Positions 11,326-20,835 of a DNA stretch of 64,000 nucleotides are shown here, one piece after another. Positions within the stretch are counted from its first letter, which is position 1. Every line of letters starts with the position of its first letter. A program made the position numbers and the translations under genes. Under the pieces are notes generated by a model. It was not told the DNA's origin. It searched no databases and worked only from the letters and a program-made list of their open reading frames with translations. The stretch is from Strobilurus pachycystidiatus. Taxonomy: Eukaryota; Basidiomycota; Agaricomycetes; Agaricales; Physalacriaceae. The stretch lies in assembly GCA_019915135.1 (NCBI GenBank), contig JAHLMK010000021.1, positions 1-64,000 of the forward strand, written 5' to 3'.

Positions 11326-11414
11326 GGCGTCACTTGGATTTGAACCAAGATCCCTCCTGGCAACACTGAAGCCCGGAATAATCGAGGAGGATGTTACCAT
11401 TACACCATGATGCC
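11326..11414 (-). tRNA. tRNA-like sequence 2 inside element A
   Basis: The 89-nt minus-strand stretch has acceptor strands GGCATCA and TGACGCC (one mismatch), D arm TGGTGTAATGGTAACA, an anticodon stem CCTCC/GGAGG enclosing an enlarged 28-nt loop (intron-like), and a perfect T arm CTTGG-TTCAAAT-CCAAG. The isotype is not assignable. It is the second of three in 460 bp. Confidence 0.55.
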
Positions 11415-11548
11415 TTAAGAATTTATGAAATGTCCGAGACCACAATGCTCCAGATATTACATGAAATCATAAGGTCCTGAGGATATTCGAACTCGAATAG
11501 GTGGTGCTGAATTTCGATTAAAAAGGCGAAGACACAGTCAACTTATAG

Positions 11549-11620
11549 GGACATAAGTGGATTCGAACCAACTGAAATCTATCACAATAGATAGATGTGT
11601 TACCACTACACAATATGGCC
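11549..11620 (-). tRNA. tRNA-like sequence 3 inside element A
   Basis: The stretch is 72 nt on the minus strand, the usual tRNA length. Acceptor strands are GGCCATA and TATGTCC (one mismatch). The D arm is TTGTGTAGTGGTAACACA, the anticodon stem TCTAT/ATAGA with an 8-nt loop, and the B box GGTTCGAATCC, although the T stem has a mismatch. It is more degenerate than copies 1 and 2. Confidence 0.5.
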
Positions 11621-12258
11621 GGTGGAAGATCATAAAACCACAGAGTCCCATGGAATTGTGAAGAAAAACAAAAAGTGGTATATGGACGTTTGTGGGTCCC
11701 AGATAAGAAAGAAAATCAACATAGATTAAATTCATGTTGAATTCGAGAGGTAATCAGACGACCAAATCGAAGTTGATTTGGTGAAAGTTGATTAAAGAGT
11801 AAGACTAGATGGTGCGGACACCATCAAAAGAAAATAGAGGGGATATATATGGTGTATTAAACAGGAAAATTACAATAAATTTTTCGGATCTACTAGATCT
11901 GATGCGCCAAAAACCCCAAAATGAATAAATCTGGACCTCAGATCGGCTTAGGAACCGATACTGGTACCAGAGTAAGTAAGAAGCGCGAAGACAAACGTGC
12001 GTGGCGGACCTGATTACCAAATTGGGAAAGATTCAGGAACGTTGGCGCAGGGCGCACAGCAAAGATCAGCGTTTTCCAGAGTAAAAGAAAAATCGGAGTC
12101 GAAAATCGACTCATAAGAAGTTGTGCTCGTCGGGTGCTCGGATTTATCGTTCAGAGGGGTATATAGGAAAGGACACCGAACTCGATTTGCTTCCTTTCCG
12201 TCCCCATATTTACGATTACCCGGGCTAGCTTGCACCACTTCGAACTCGAGTTTCATCA
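11621..12258. promoter_or_regulatory. Promoter region of accessory gene A1
   Basis: No gene is seen. A TATATAG word at 12160-12166 lies about 95 bp before the A1 ATG. A 28-nt block at 12115-12142 is repeated with 24 of 28 matches upstream of gene A2 (15556-15583). A small perfect hairpin GATGGTG/CACCATC sits near 11808-11825. Confidence 0.4.
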
Positions 12259-14459
12259 ATGCCTCAACCTATTGCATCCACGTCGACCTATGATTCGCAG
12301 CGAACTATCCCTACACAGTCAAGTGGGCAAGGTAGAGCTGAAAGAATAAAGGATCTGGGCAAACGAATGGGAAGATTGAGCGTTGAAGAAGTAAGTCAAA
12401 TCGAGAAGATACGAATAAGACTTGACTCGATTTTAGTCGCAACCAGCTGGTCAGCACAAAGAGTCGAGAAAAGGAAAAGAAAAGGCTCGAGTAAGAAATT
12501 CGAGCATGACTTTTCATTAGGCTAATCACTGTGACAATAGACAGTTGACGCAGCGATGGAACCAGAGACAAGGGACAGTTCGCATGAAAACGAGGTAGGT
12601 AGAAAATCGAAGTTCGATTTTCTACTTAGTTAACATTTCGAACTAAGACCCCGCTTATGGCTCTAATGCCAATCGAAAAGTTCTGGACCAACCCAAAGAA
12701 CAATGGAGAGCTTCATGCCTATGCGTTCTCGAGCCAAGTCGACTATCGGTGGAAACTCAACCTAAGTCTACTAGAACGACAGGAATTCATACGAGGCAAC
12801 ATGGACAAGATCAAGGAAATCCTTATTCGAAAAGGTATCGATAACCGCGATCTACATGTGGCTAAGTCTTGGTGTTACCTGGTAACGGCAGTGATAGTCG
12901 ACCCAGTGTTCCAGAAAGCAGACCCGAATAGCCGTTGGTGGCGCCTAGCCGGTCTAGATTCGTTGATGGCCAAAGCTGTCAATGGTGCCTTGGAGAAAGG
13001 GAAGGGTTCCAATCGACCTATCCCCGCCGTCGAAACACCGCCAACAAAGTTCCTGTACTTCGGCAATACAAATCTTCCCAGCAAGTACCGCATTCGACCT
13101 TCACATGACGTGTGTGGGGACATTGTGCTTGGAAAGCGGCGGATTTACGAAGTAGCCATGGAGCACTTCAACCAGCAGATCCCCCCGCATAACCACTTCG
13201 ACGTATTCTTTTGGACATCGCTACAGCAGGCGGTAACATTCGAGAAAATCGAAATCGAAAATTCGTTTTACTACGTGCTGGACAAGGCGATATCCGAAGG
13301 TCTGAAGAAGATGTTCAACAGAGAACCGACAACCTCGGGACTTAGAGAGTTCTTCGACTTCGACGCAAGACAGGATCTTAACATAGAACCTTTCACACGT
13401 CGACCCGAAGACCAGGATTGGCACCTGGTAATTGAATCAATCTCGTACCGGAGAGAAATGTATAAAGTCCCGAAGATGCGAAAAAGAGAAGAACCTGCGC
13501 CCGTGCCCAAAACCTTGCAAAAGGACCAGGCGAAGGCAATGGTAGAAGCTCCAACAAGGGAGATGAAAGAGGTAAGAAAATCGAATTCGAAGTTCTATTC
13601 GAGCTAGATTTAATTGGTCGATTTAGAAGACCACAAAGAAAGCCAACGCTAGAAAGAGCGAGTTGGAAAAGACCAAGAAGAGAGTAAGTAGAAATTCGAT
13701 TTCGAATTTCTATAAACTAACTTACACTCGAAGAAATATAACGAACTGTCGTTCATTACTGAACCCAGAACGTTAGAAGAAGAGGAAGAAGACCGTGGGC
13801 CGCCACCACCAAAGAAGGTCAAGCGACAGTACAAGAGCAAATCGAGCTCGAAAACTGTTCCGCCCGCGCGTCCTCCAACCCCTCCACCAGTAGCCTCATC
13901 ATCCAGAGTCCAACTCCCTGCGAAGCTCGACTTGGGACCAGTATTGGGTATGGAGACTGACGACGACTCTCATCGAACTCAGGATCCACCTAAGCAGAAG
14001 AGTCCAAAGAAGTCGAAGGTGAACGAACCCAAGGCCACGAAAATCGACAGTACTGGGGCAGTGTACACTAACAAGGAGGTTCAAGAACGAATTGACACCC
14101 TCAATTCGTGCTCGAATTGCTTGAAGGGTCACAGGGAATGTACTTGGGTTGCGGTTAACGAGCAACTTTGGGAACCCCAGGCGGCCAAAGTCAAGATTCG
14201 AATTTCTTGCGACACTTGCCATGACCGTCGAGTAATGTGCCAACCACCCGATGTCGATGGTGGTTTCTTCTATCACCAAGCCAAGAAGATACCCGCCTTC
14301 GAAAAGATGAAGGATACGTTGGAAAGCAAGGGTACCGAGCTGAGGGATGCTGAAAGACGCATCAAGGATTTGGAAGAAGAGCTGCAGAAGGAGAAAGAGG
14401 CCAAGAAGAAGTTAGAAAAGAAGTTGGCTAAGGATAAGAAGAAGAGAGCAAGAGAGTAA
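12259..14459 (+). CDS. Accessory gene A1: coiled-coil protein with stretched Zn2Cys6-like cluster
   Basis: Six exons joined in phase 0 (introns 12391-12436, 12491-12540, 12595-12647, 13572-13626, 13684-13733) give about 648 aa. I do not recognise the N-terminal two thirds. The C-terminal part has CSNCLKGHREC, 22 residues, then CDTCHDRRVMC, that is C-x2-C-x6-C-x22-C-x2-C-x6-C. This is the Zn2Cys6 spacing of fungal transcription factors but with a longer linker. A charged heptad-like coiled coil (ERRIKDLEEELQKEKEAKKK) follows to the end. Basic, Pro-rich stretches precede the cluster. Gene A2 and element B gene B1 share this C-terminal architecture. It is sense to the element but has its own TATA-like box. 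I infer a nuclear DNA-binding dimer; no function is shown by the sequence. Several introns contain perfect inverted repeats right after the 5' splice site. Confidence 0.7.
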
Positions 14460-15722
14460 ATCGAATTCGATTTGACATTACCAGTCGGATTACTTTGACT
14501 TACTATTGGGACTTGAACTTTTTCTTACCCCTAGTTGAAATTCATATACGATTTTCTTGAACTAGACAGACTTAGGGTGCAGTAAGCCTCGAATAAGCCA
14601 AAAACAAAACGTTCTCGGTTTGCTTAGCACTATAAGAAAGAAGGGTTCGAATAGCTATGAAAAGATAGAAAATCGAAGAAATTTCGAAAAACGAGTACAA
14701 ACGAAGTCAAAAATCAAGAAATACTGTAACGCTTTATTGTGTGGTCGGTTTGACTTGAGCTTAGTTGGAAAGTTGTTCGAAATCAAAAATAAGCCCCTCA
14801 GTTTTTTCGCACGAAGCCTGGGGAGCGCCGTACGCAGAGATATTAAAGAAGTGACCTTAAAAGGCCCATAGAAGGTTTCCTGCCAAGATACGGATGTTGT
14901 GAGCTTCGAAACAGTCCGTATCTTGTTGGGAGCTTCAAATGAAACAGTCCGTATCCTCCTATAATGATCTAGGAAGTGAGATGGAGCCAATCGGTCAATT
15001 TGGGGCCAAACGGAGTATTTTGCCTTTTCTGGCGCGGAAAATGATCCAATCGACGATCGGACTTCAGATTTGGAATCCTGGCATCGATATCTACCAGAAT
15101 CACTTTTCAAAGTGAAAAACGGTCTATTCCTTACTGTCGGTCTAATGGGGTAAAGAAAGTTTAAAATCGATGGGGGCCAATTCGAGTTTGATTTGACCTG
15201 GGTACATTTGGACAAGTAAGAAACATAAGGGTCATAGAAAAGAAAAGCTTCAGAGCCTAGTAAAGCACTAAGGAATTGGCAAAATACGCTGTAAGATTAG
15301 AGAATTGAAGAAAAATCATACTCGATTTTCTTAGCTATCACCAGAGAAAGTTACCAAGAAAAAGAAGAAATATTCAAGCTCGAATATCAAGATAATCAGC
15401 CTAGAAATAAAGGGGCAAAATCAAGTGCTTAAGAAGGGTCAGGAAGCGCTGGAGATGAGATCTATGACCTAAATAGGCAAGAATCTAGATCGTTCGAAGG
15501 CGCTGATCCATAAACGTGTGCAACTGCGCATGTCGGACTTAGAAATTCGAGTCAGAAGAAGTTGTCACCGTCGGGTACTCGGAAAGCGATAATCGGTGTC
15601 GTATAAAAGCTGGGTCTTCGAGTCTGAAAAACTCTTTTCCCCCCCCCACGACGCTTACCACTCGCACTACGACCCTCGATTTCGATTTCCACCTTTTCGA
15701 CCTCGAATTTCTTCCCACCACC
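14460..15722. other. Intergenic region between A1 and A2 with A2 promoter
   Basis: A TCGA-AT-TCGA palindrome sits at 14461-14470 directly after the A1 stop. A direct repeat of GAAACAGTCCGTATC occurs at 14908-14922 and 14941-14955, with the complementary ATACGGA just upstream. The A1/A2 shared upstream block is at 15556-15583 and a TATAAAAG box at 15602-15609, about 115 bp before the A2 ATG. A 186-codon antisense open frame at 14655-15215 has no recognisable feature and is not called as a gene. Confidence 0.45.
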
Positions 15723-17181
15723 ATGCCCATGAAAGACATCGTAGCCGCTATGGACCAGACTCAAAACAAGGGACAGCTTAGGGTTGGCGGAGTCAACATC
15801 ACGAAGGGCCATAACTTCTTGTTCTTGGGCCGGAAACATGTGGACCCCCTCATTTATGTCCCCGTCTTCTCCACACAAGCCACTGCAGCTCAGTTGTGGT
15901 ACTTCCCGGATTCGTTGCGCAAGCTAGCGCCCAAACACCATTTCTACGAATTCGCGGCTCGATATGCTAGCACCATCAATCCGCTCGACTTCCAACTGGA
16001 ATTCGAGATCGAAAAGGTCGATGCCCTGCTTTTCGAAGCCTACGTGCTATGGTTCGTTTGGACGCTTGCACAAGGAGAACCGGAGCGGGAAGATGAAATC
16101 GACATTGAGTGGATGGTTCAAGAATACGAGGTTTTGCTGAGCTCGGTAAAGATTCAAGTATAGACAAGATTCGGACTGAAGCTAATAAAACCTTCTAGCC
16201 GCAACTTGTCTTGAAACAGATGCGAGAAATCGCAGAAGAAAAAGAGTGGCCTCTGGAACGGCCTACAGTGTTCAATGAAGAGGTAAGTAAAGAAATTCGA
16301 ACGCAAATTCCTTACTTAACAAAGATAAGATTTTCTTTGACGATGAAGAAGACGAGTCCGCCTCAGAAACGGACAGTGAAGATCAAGAATCGGAGTTGAC
16401 AACCAGAAACTCGACCCCGAAATCCTCCACACCCCTTTCCACGCCCAAGCCTAGACCTCGACCCACTCCGTTGAAGTCTGCCGAAGCGAAGGCAAGGATG
16501 GAGAAAGAAAAAGGGAAGCCAGCTAGAGCTGAGACACCGGTAAGAAAATCGACTTTGAATATCTTCAATTTGAATGAGATTTTCTTATGCCCTGTCCAGC
16601 GCACCCCCATAGCTTCTACTTCCAAGCAAGCGTTGGAACCCGAACCAGGAAATTCGCCTTCGAATTCCCTGCCAACGCCCAAGGCCCTTTCTCATTGCCC
16701 TCAGCCAGCGCCTAAACGAATTCGAAAGCGAAAACGTGCCGCGACCCCAGTAGAGGAGGAAGAGGAAGCGCCAGAGCCCAAGAAACCGAAGACCAATTCG
16801 AAGCCGAAATCCTCCACTAGCCGCCCGTCCAAAGCGGACAAGCACGGCAAAGTGTTGGACAACAAGGCGATGCAGAAGAAGATCAACGTGGATCGCAAGT
16901 GTCTCACCTGCGAGCAGCGAGGGCAAGAGTGCACTTGGGAGTATATGCTGAATCAGCGGGACCACCCAGACACCGTCAAGACGAAGACTTGTGTATCTTG
17001 CGACCGTTGCCGGGTCAAAAGGTACACTTGTTCACCGCCCAAGCGCCGCTACGATTACTTCAAGCACAAATCCAAGAAGGATGTCGAATTGGACAAGGCG
17101 GCTGAAGAGTTGACGAAGGCAAAGGAAGAGATCGACAAGCTGAAGAAGAAGTTGAAGAAGGCGAAGAAAGCGAAGGAGTGA
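15723..17181 (+). CDS. Accessory gene A2: second Zn2Cys6-like coiled-coil protein of element A
   Basis: Four exons (introns 16146-16198, 16283-16329, 16540-16599, all phase 0) give about 432 aa. The N-terminal domain (about 170 aa) is not recognised. A low-complexity Ser/Thr/Pro and acidic middle follows, then CLTCEQRGQEC, 22 residues, CDRCRVKRYTC. This is the same stretched Zn2Cys6 spacing as A1, with the CDRCRVKR core very close to Gal4-type clusters. A Lys/Glu coiled coil ends the protein. A1 and A2 are probably diverged duplicates at least in this C-terminal module and their promoters. The last intron (60 nt) can be read through in frame, but its first bases TAAGAAAATC pair perfectly with GATTTTCTTA at 16578-16587, a typical hairpin of this element. 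Confidence 0.7.
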
Positions 17182-17413
17182 TTCGAGCTCGATTTTCTAA
17201 AATAGACAATCGGACTAGTTTTACTTACTGGACTTTAACTTTTTCTTTTACAAACACGCATTTCTTGTAGACTTTAAAAATTTTACTTGACGCTTCTAAC
17301 GCTTTGAAGAACGAAAAAGATTAAGATGCAAATAAGAAATTCAAGATCGAATTGTAGAAACTTGATGTGGATAAAAGACATGTTGAATTTCAACGATTCG
17401 GTACGAACAATTC

Positions 17414-17428
17414 AAAGTTAAAGGGAGA
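17414..17428 (+). other. Internal (central) polypurine tract copy, element A
   Basis: AAAGTTAAAGGGAGA is identical over 15 nt to the 3' polypurine tract at 20821-20835. It lies between the convergent ends of A2 and M2. Element B has its own internal copy in the same place (31146-31160), matching its own 3' tract. A central plus-strand primer is the natural reading. Confidence 0.65.
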
Positions 17429-17444
17429 CATATAAGAAATGTAA

Positions 17445-18615
17445 CTACTCCCTCCAATGTGGCTCTATACAAAAGTGTCGAAACAAAGGACTGTTACCTC
17501 TATTATACAGCCTAGTATAAAAAGTATAAAGTTGTTCAGGCAACAAGGAAGCTACAACGTGTTGTAAGAGGCGAATGTCCGCAGCAGAGGCAGTTGACCA
17601 AGTAATTTCCCAAAAACGTTTAGGTATATTGGGAAAATCCTGGTCGATAAGCCTGTTAAGAAAGAAGTCAGAAATTCGAATTCGAGTTTCTAACAAATGC
17701 TTACGTGGGATATATAGGGCCTGCAGCATTAAGACCTTGGCGAAGAGTAGAGAAACTGAACTCGCGATCCCGAAATAGTCCTTGACTACCAGGCATAGGG
17801 TCAAGAACCCGGTCTTCATAGAACCGTGGAATCCAAGTAATCAGCTCGCGAATGTACACTGGAATGCCTCGCGTGGAGGGAGGGATGCTGCGCATCCATT
17901 CGACGTCCTCGGGTGACATTATGGTGTTCAAGTACCGAGGCAATGATTGTTCGGTAGAAAAGAACGCGGTTTCCTATGAAGTGATAAGAAAATCGATCTC
18001 GAATTTCTAAGCCAAGAAAAATAACATACCAAAGATCGCATGGTAACCGCTAGGAACTTCTCTCGAAATTCACCAAATGACAAGTGAATAATCGACTCGG
18101 GTAAGATATGGGGAAGAGTAACCCCGTCCAATCCTCGAAGCGGTTCCTCGTGAAAGAAGGACATCACAAGATGCCAACAGAGAATGTACATAGACAAAAA
18201 GCTATTTTCCACACCACGAGCAGTAACGGGGGCAACATGTCGCCATAAGTTACTGTAGCGTCGCTAGGAGGATAGTCAGAGAAATTCGAACAAGGAATGC
18301 TAGCTTGATTTTCTCACCAGCACATACACCATATACCGCAAGGTAGGAACGTCCAAGTTACCGTGGTGTCCACCAAAGAAAAGATGACGATCCGTATGGA
18401 AAGCCGTCTCTCGATGATCCACGTCGCCCAAGCTACCGTCGGGCTCTCGTTCCACCATCACAAAGTCGCGGTGTACGCTATAAAGATCCAGAGCGGACGC
18501 AACCGCTAATTCAGCCTCGAGAAACACGGCAACATCGTCGGGAATAATGGCGAAGCTGGAGTGAAGATTGCGGAACCTAAGTTCGCAGAAAAAAAGGGAA
18601 ATTCATCTGAGTCAT
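17445..18615 (-). CDS. Antisense accessory gene M2 of element A, unrecognised family
   Basis: Exons read leftward: from about 18615 to 18318, 18263-18030, 17973-17705 and 17652-17445, with introns 18264-18317, 17974-18029 and 17653-17704. The protein of roughly 335 aa has no domain I can name. It is clearly related to M2 of element B (shared DVPTLRYxxxVLV block after a REPDGSLG/RHPDGTLA segment, and a shared C-terminal helical region). The start is uncertain: an ATG at 18615 is separated from the conserved frame by a 7-T run (18589-18595), where one base fewer would restore the frame, so either the run is a mutation or the start lies elsewhere. Introns carry TCGA palindromes in hairpins. Confidence 0.6.
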
Positions 18616-18975
18616 GGTGATGAATGTCCACCACTCGAAAAGATCAAATTTATAAGAATCGAGAAGAAAGGTACCAAACCGATTAAGAAAAGAACCAAGA
18701 CCTAAGTAAAGAAACCAATAGGAGATAATCGAACCCGAATTTCTCGGGTCCGATTATCGAATCCAAGATCAAGAGTAAGAATGTCTATATGCAGACCGAC
18801 AGATAATAATACATGCGCGAGTAGACTAAAAAGATAAAGGTCCGTCGCGTAAGCCCCAAGCCTCCGGTACACTAGTCACAGTTCAAGCCAAGATTTCCGA
18901 CTAGTTACTTTGTAAAGAACAAGTCATCAATTACTTATGCTAAGAAGTATCAATGATGACTTGGCTCCCGATGAT
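18616..18975. other. Gap between antisense genes M2 and M1 of element A
   Basis: No gene is seen. It contains an inverted repeat around 18727-18762 (ATAATCGAACCCGA...TCGGGTCCGATTAT) in the presumed promoter region of the leftward M2 gene. Confidence 0.35.
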
Positions 18976-20576
18976 CTAAGGGACCAAAGAATCAGTCGCG
19001 GCCAGGTACAGGTCCCTCGTGCGCAGGAAGGTTTGAACCTCCCCGTGAGCCCTGTTCATGGTCAAGGACAACTCGTGGCGATAGCCGTGTTCCGCGGCTA
19101 CCATCGACGCGGAAAGAGCCAAGTCCGCGGGAAGCGCAGCCAAGATCTGCATTCTGCGAACAATGGCAGAACTGGCACCTTGGTAAGCGTTGACCAACTG
19201 AGCGGCTGTCAAGAAAACAAATTCGAGTTAGATACACCCAAAATCAAAATCGAATTTGTTACTCACTAGAAGACAACTGATCAATGAGGACGGGTTCGAT
19301 GTTAAACCCAGCGGGTTTAAGAGCCTTGGCCATCCTCTTGGATTCAGGAAGAGCAACAGTGGCCTTGCGCTTGGGAGCCGTCTCCAACTGAGCAGTAGGA
19401 ATGGATCCCGACGTCGCCACAGCCTTGTGATACAAGGAAGAATTAGTATCCAGGCCGGGTACTTCACAATAGTAAAGATATTTTACCGAGCGAGCAGACT
19501 ATATAGAAGTCAAAAATCGAGCTCGAAAAGCTAAAGAGCCAATAACTCACGGCTTCAGAGGCTGTAGAAGCGGGAGGTGTAGCAACCTCGACCACTTCTT
19601 CATCGCTATCCTCTTCGTCGGAAGACTCCACGGAGAGCTGTTTAAGAAAAGCAGCCAGATCAGCCTCGTAATCTAGACCGAAAAGGCATCAGAAGCTTAC
19701 TTCGGAGTCGGAAGAGTTTACTTCACCCATTTCTGAATGATCATCAGCCCATTGGAAGCCATTAGTAAAAGAAGATTTACTAATGTCGCCAGAGGCAAAT
19801 CGAATAGGATCGTCCAGAACGGTGGAAGAAGAAGAAGCCTTCTATAACATAAGACATAAGAAATTCGAACTCGAAACACAGAAAATCGAAATACGAACCA
19901 GAACCTTGAGCTTGTTCTTACCCTTGGGTTCGGGAGATTTAGCCTTCTCCTTACCCTTGGAAGAGGAAGCCTCGATGAGTTTCTTCCATTTGGGATGGAG
20001 GGGATGGATCGAAGGAAGGCTGGCAGCTTCCGCCGCGATAGTACCCTTCTTGGTGCAAGTCATGACGAACGCGTTAAGCACATTGGCCAGGTTAACGGTA
20101 TGCAAGTGAGGGCTGACACCCAACTCGGAAACCGCCAAACCTAAGAACGAGCGAAGATTGCAGGAAAACGTGGCGAGCTTCTCGGGATAGATGCAACCGG
20201 AGACGTTGTCCTTGGGAAGGTTCGCTCCCTTATAAAGATTTTAGAAAATCGAGCACGAATTCATAAGAAGAGAAAATCGACTCACAAGAACCTTGATGAT
20301 GACCATGTCCAAAGACGCGGCCTTATCCTTGGCGGAAGCCTTGGAGCGGTCCATGTACTCGACCGATTTAAGGACCAAGGGACAGAGGCTGTTGTAAAGC
20401 GTCAAGACGGCGGGAACCAAACCCGTAGCAGGCGGATCCCAATATTTAATATGGATGAAGAGCGCTTTGCCATCAGCGAGGCGACGTTCAACTAGCTCGG
20501 GAACGGTGTCGGGAGCCTCATCAGGGATAAGGTTGACGATTCCGGTCCACGATTTCTTGGAAACAAGAGAAGGCAT
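18976..20576 (-). CDS. Antisense accessory gene M1 of element A, unrecognised family
   Basis: It starts at ATG 20576 (MPSLVSKKSW). Intron 20229-20285 is phase 0; further introns lie at about 19842-19898, 19660-19700, 19480-19545 and 19206-19266; the TAG is at 18976-18978. The C-terminal end (about 70 aa, helical, ending near TRDLYLAATDSLVP) matches the end of element B M1 (STRDLYISALDAI), and an APKRK...EPVL segment is also shared, so the two are homologous. Lys/Glu/Ser-rich and acidic low-complexity stretches occupy the middle. No enzyme motif is seen. I could not resolve the phase of one short middle intron. The last intron contains a perfect 11-bp inverted repeat (19216-19226 with 19250-19260). 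Confidence 0.6.
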
Positions 20577-20820
20577 TGTGAGAAGTGTAGAAGAATTTCG
20601 AGGGTGAAATGGTTAGCAGGTGCTGGGGCAAATCGACCAGAAACCGCCGACTATTTAACCAAGTTGCAAAGATAACACGAAGACCCAGCGAGCGCTTTGT
20701 TCGCGCCAACTGGAGTTGGGATTGCATCCGTGCAGACAAAACCCGAAGAGAGAACCAGAAAAATAAGCGAAATGAATTATGGTTCAGGGTGAAGATCTTG
20801 ATGTTGCGGACAACATATCG

Positions 20821-20835
20821 AAAGTTAAAGGGAGA
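20821..20835 (+). other. 3' polypurine tract of element A
   Basis: The tract is AAAGTTAAAGGGAGA, directly before the TGACACGC start of the right LTR, the standard position of the plus-strand primer. It is identical to the internal copy at 17414-17428. Confidence 0.8.

Noticed and set aside
14655..15215. 186-codon antisense open frame in the A1-A2 spacer
   Set aside because: No conserved feature, no equivalent in element B, and composition typical of an AT-rich spacer.
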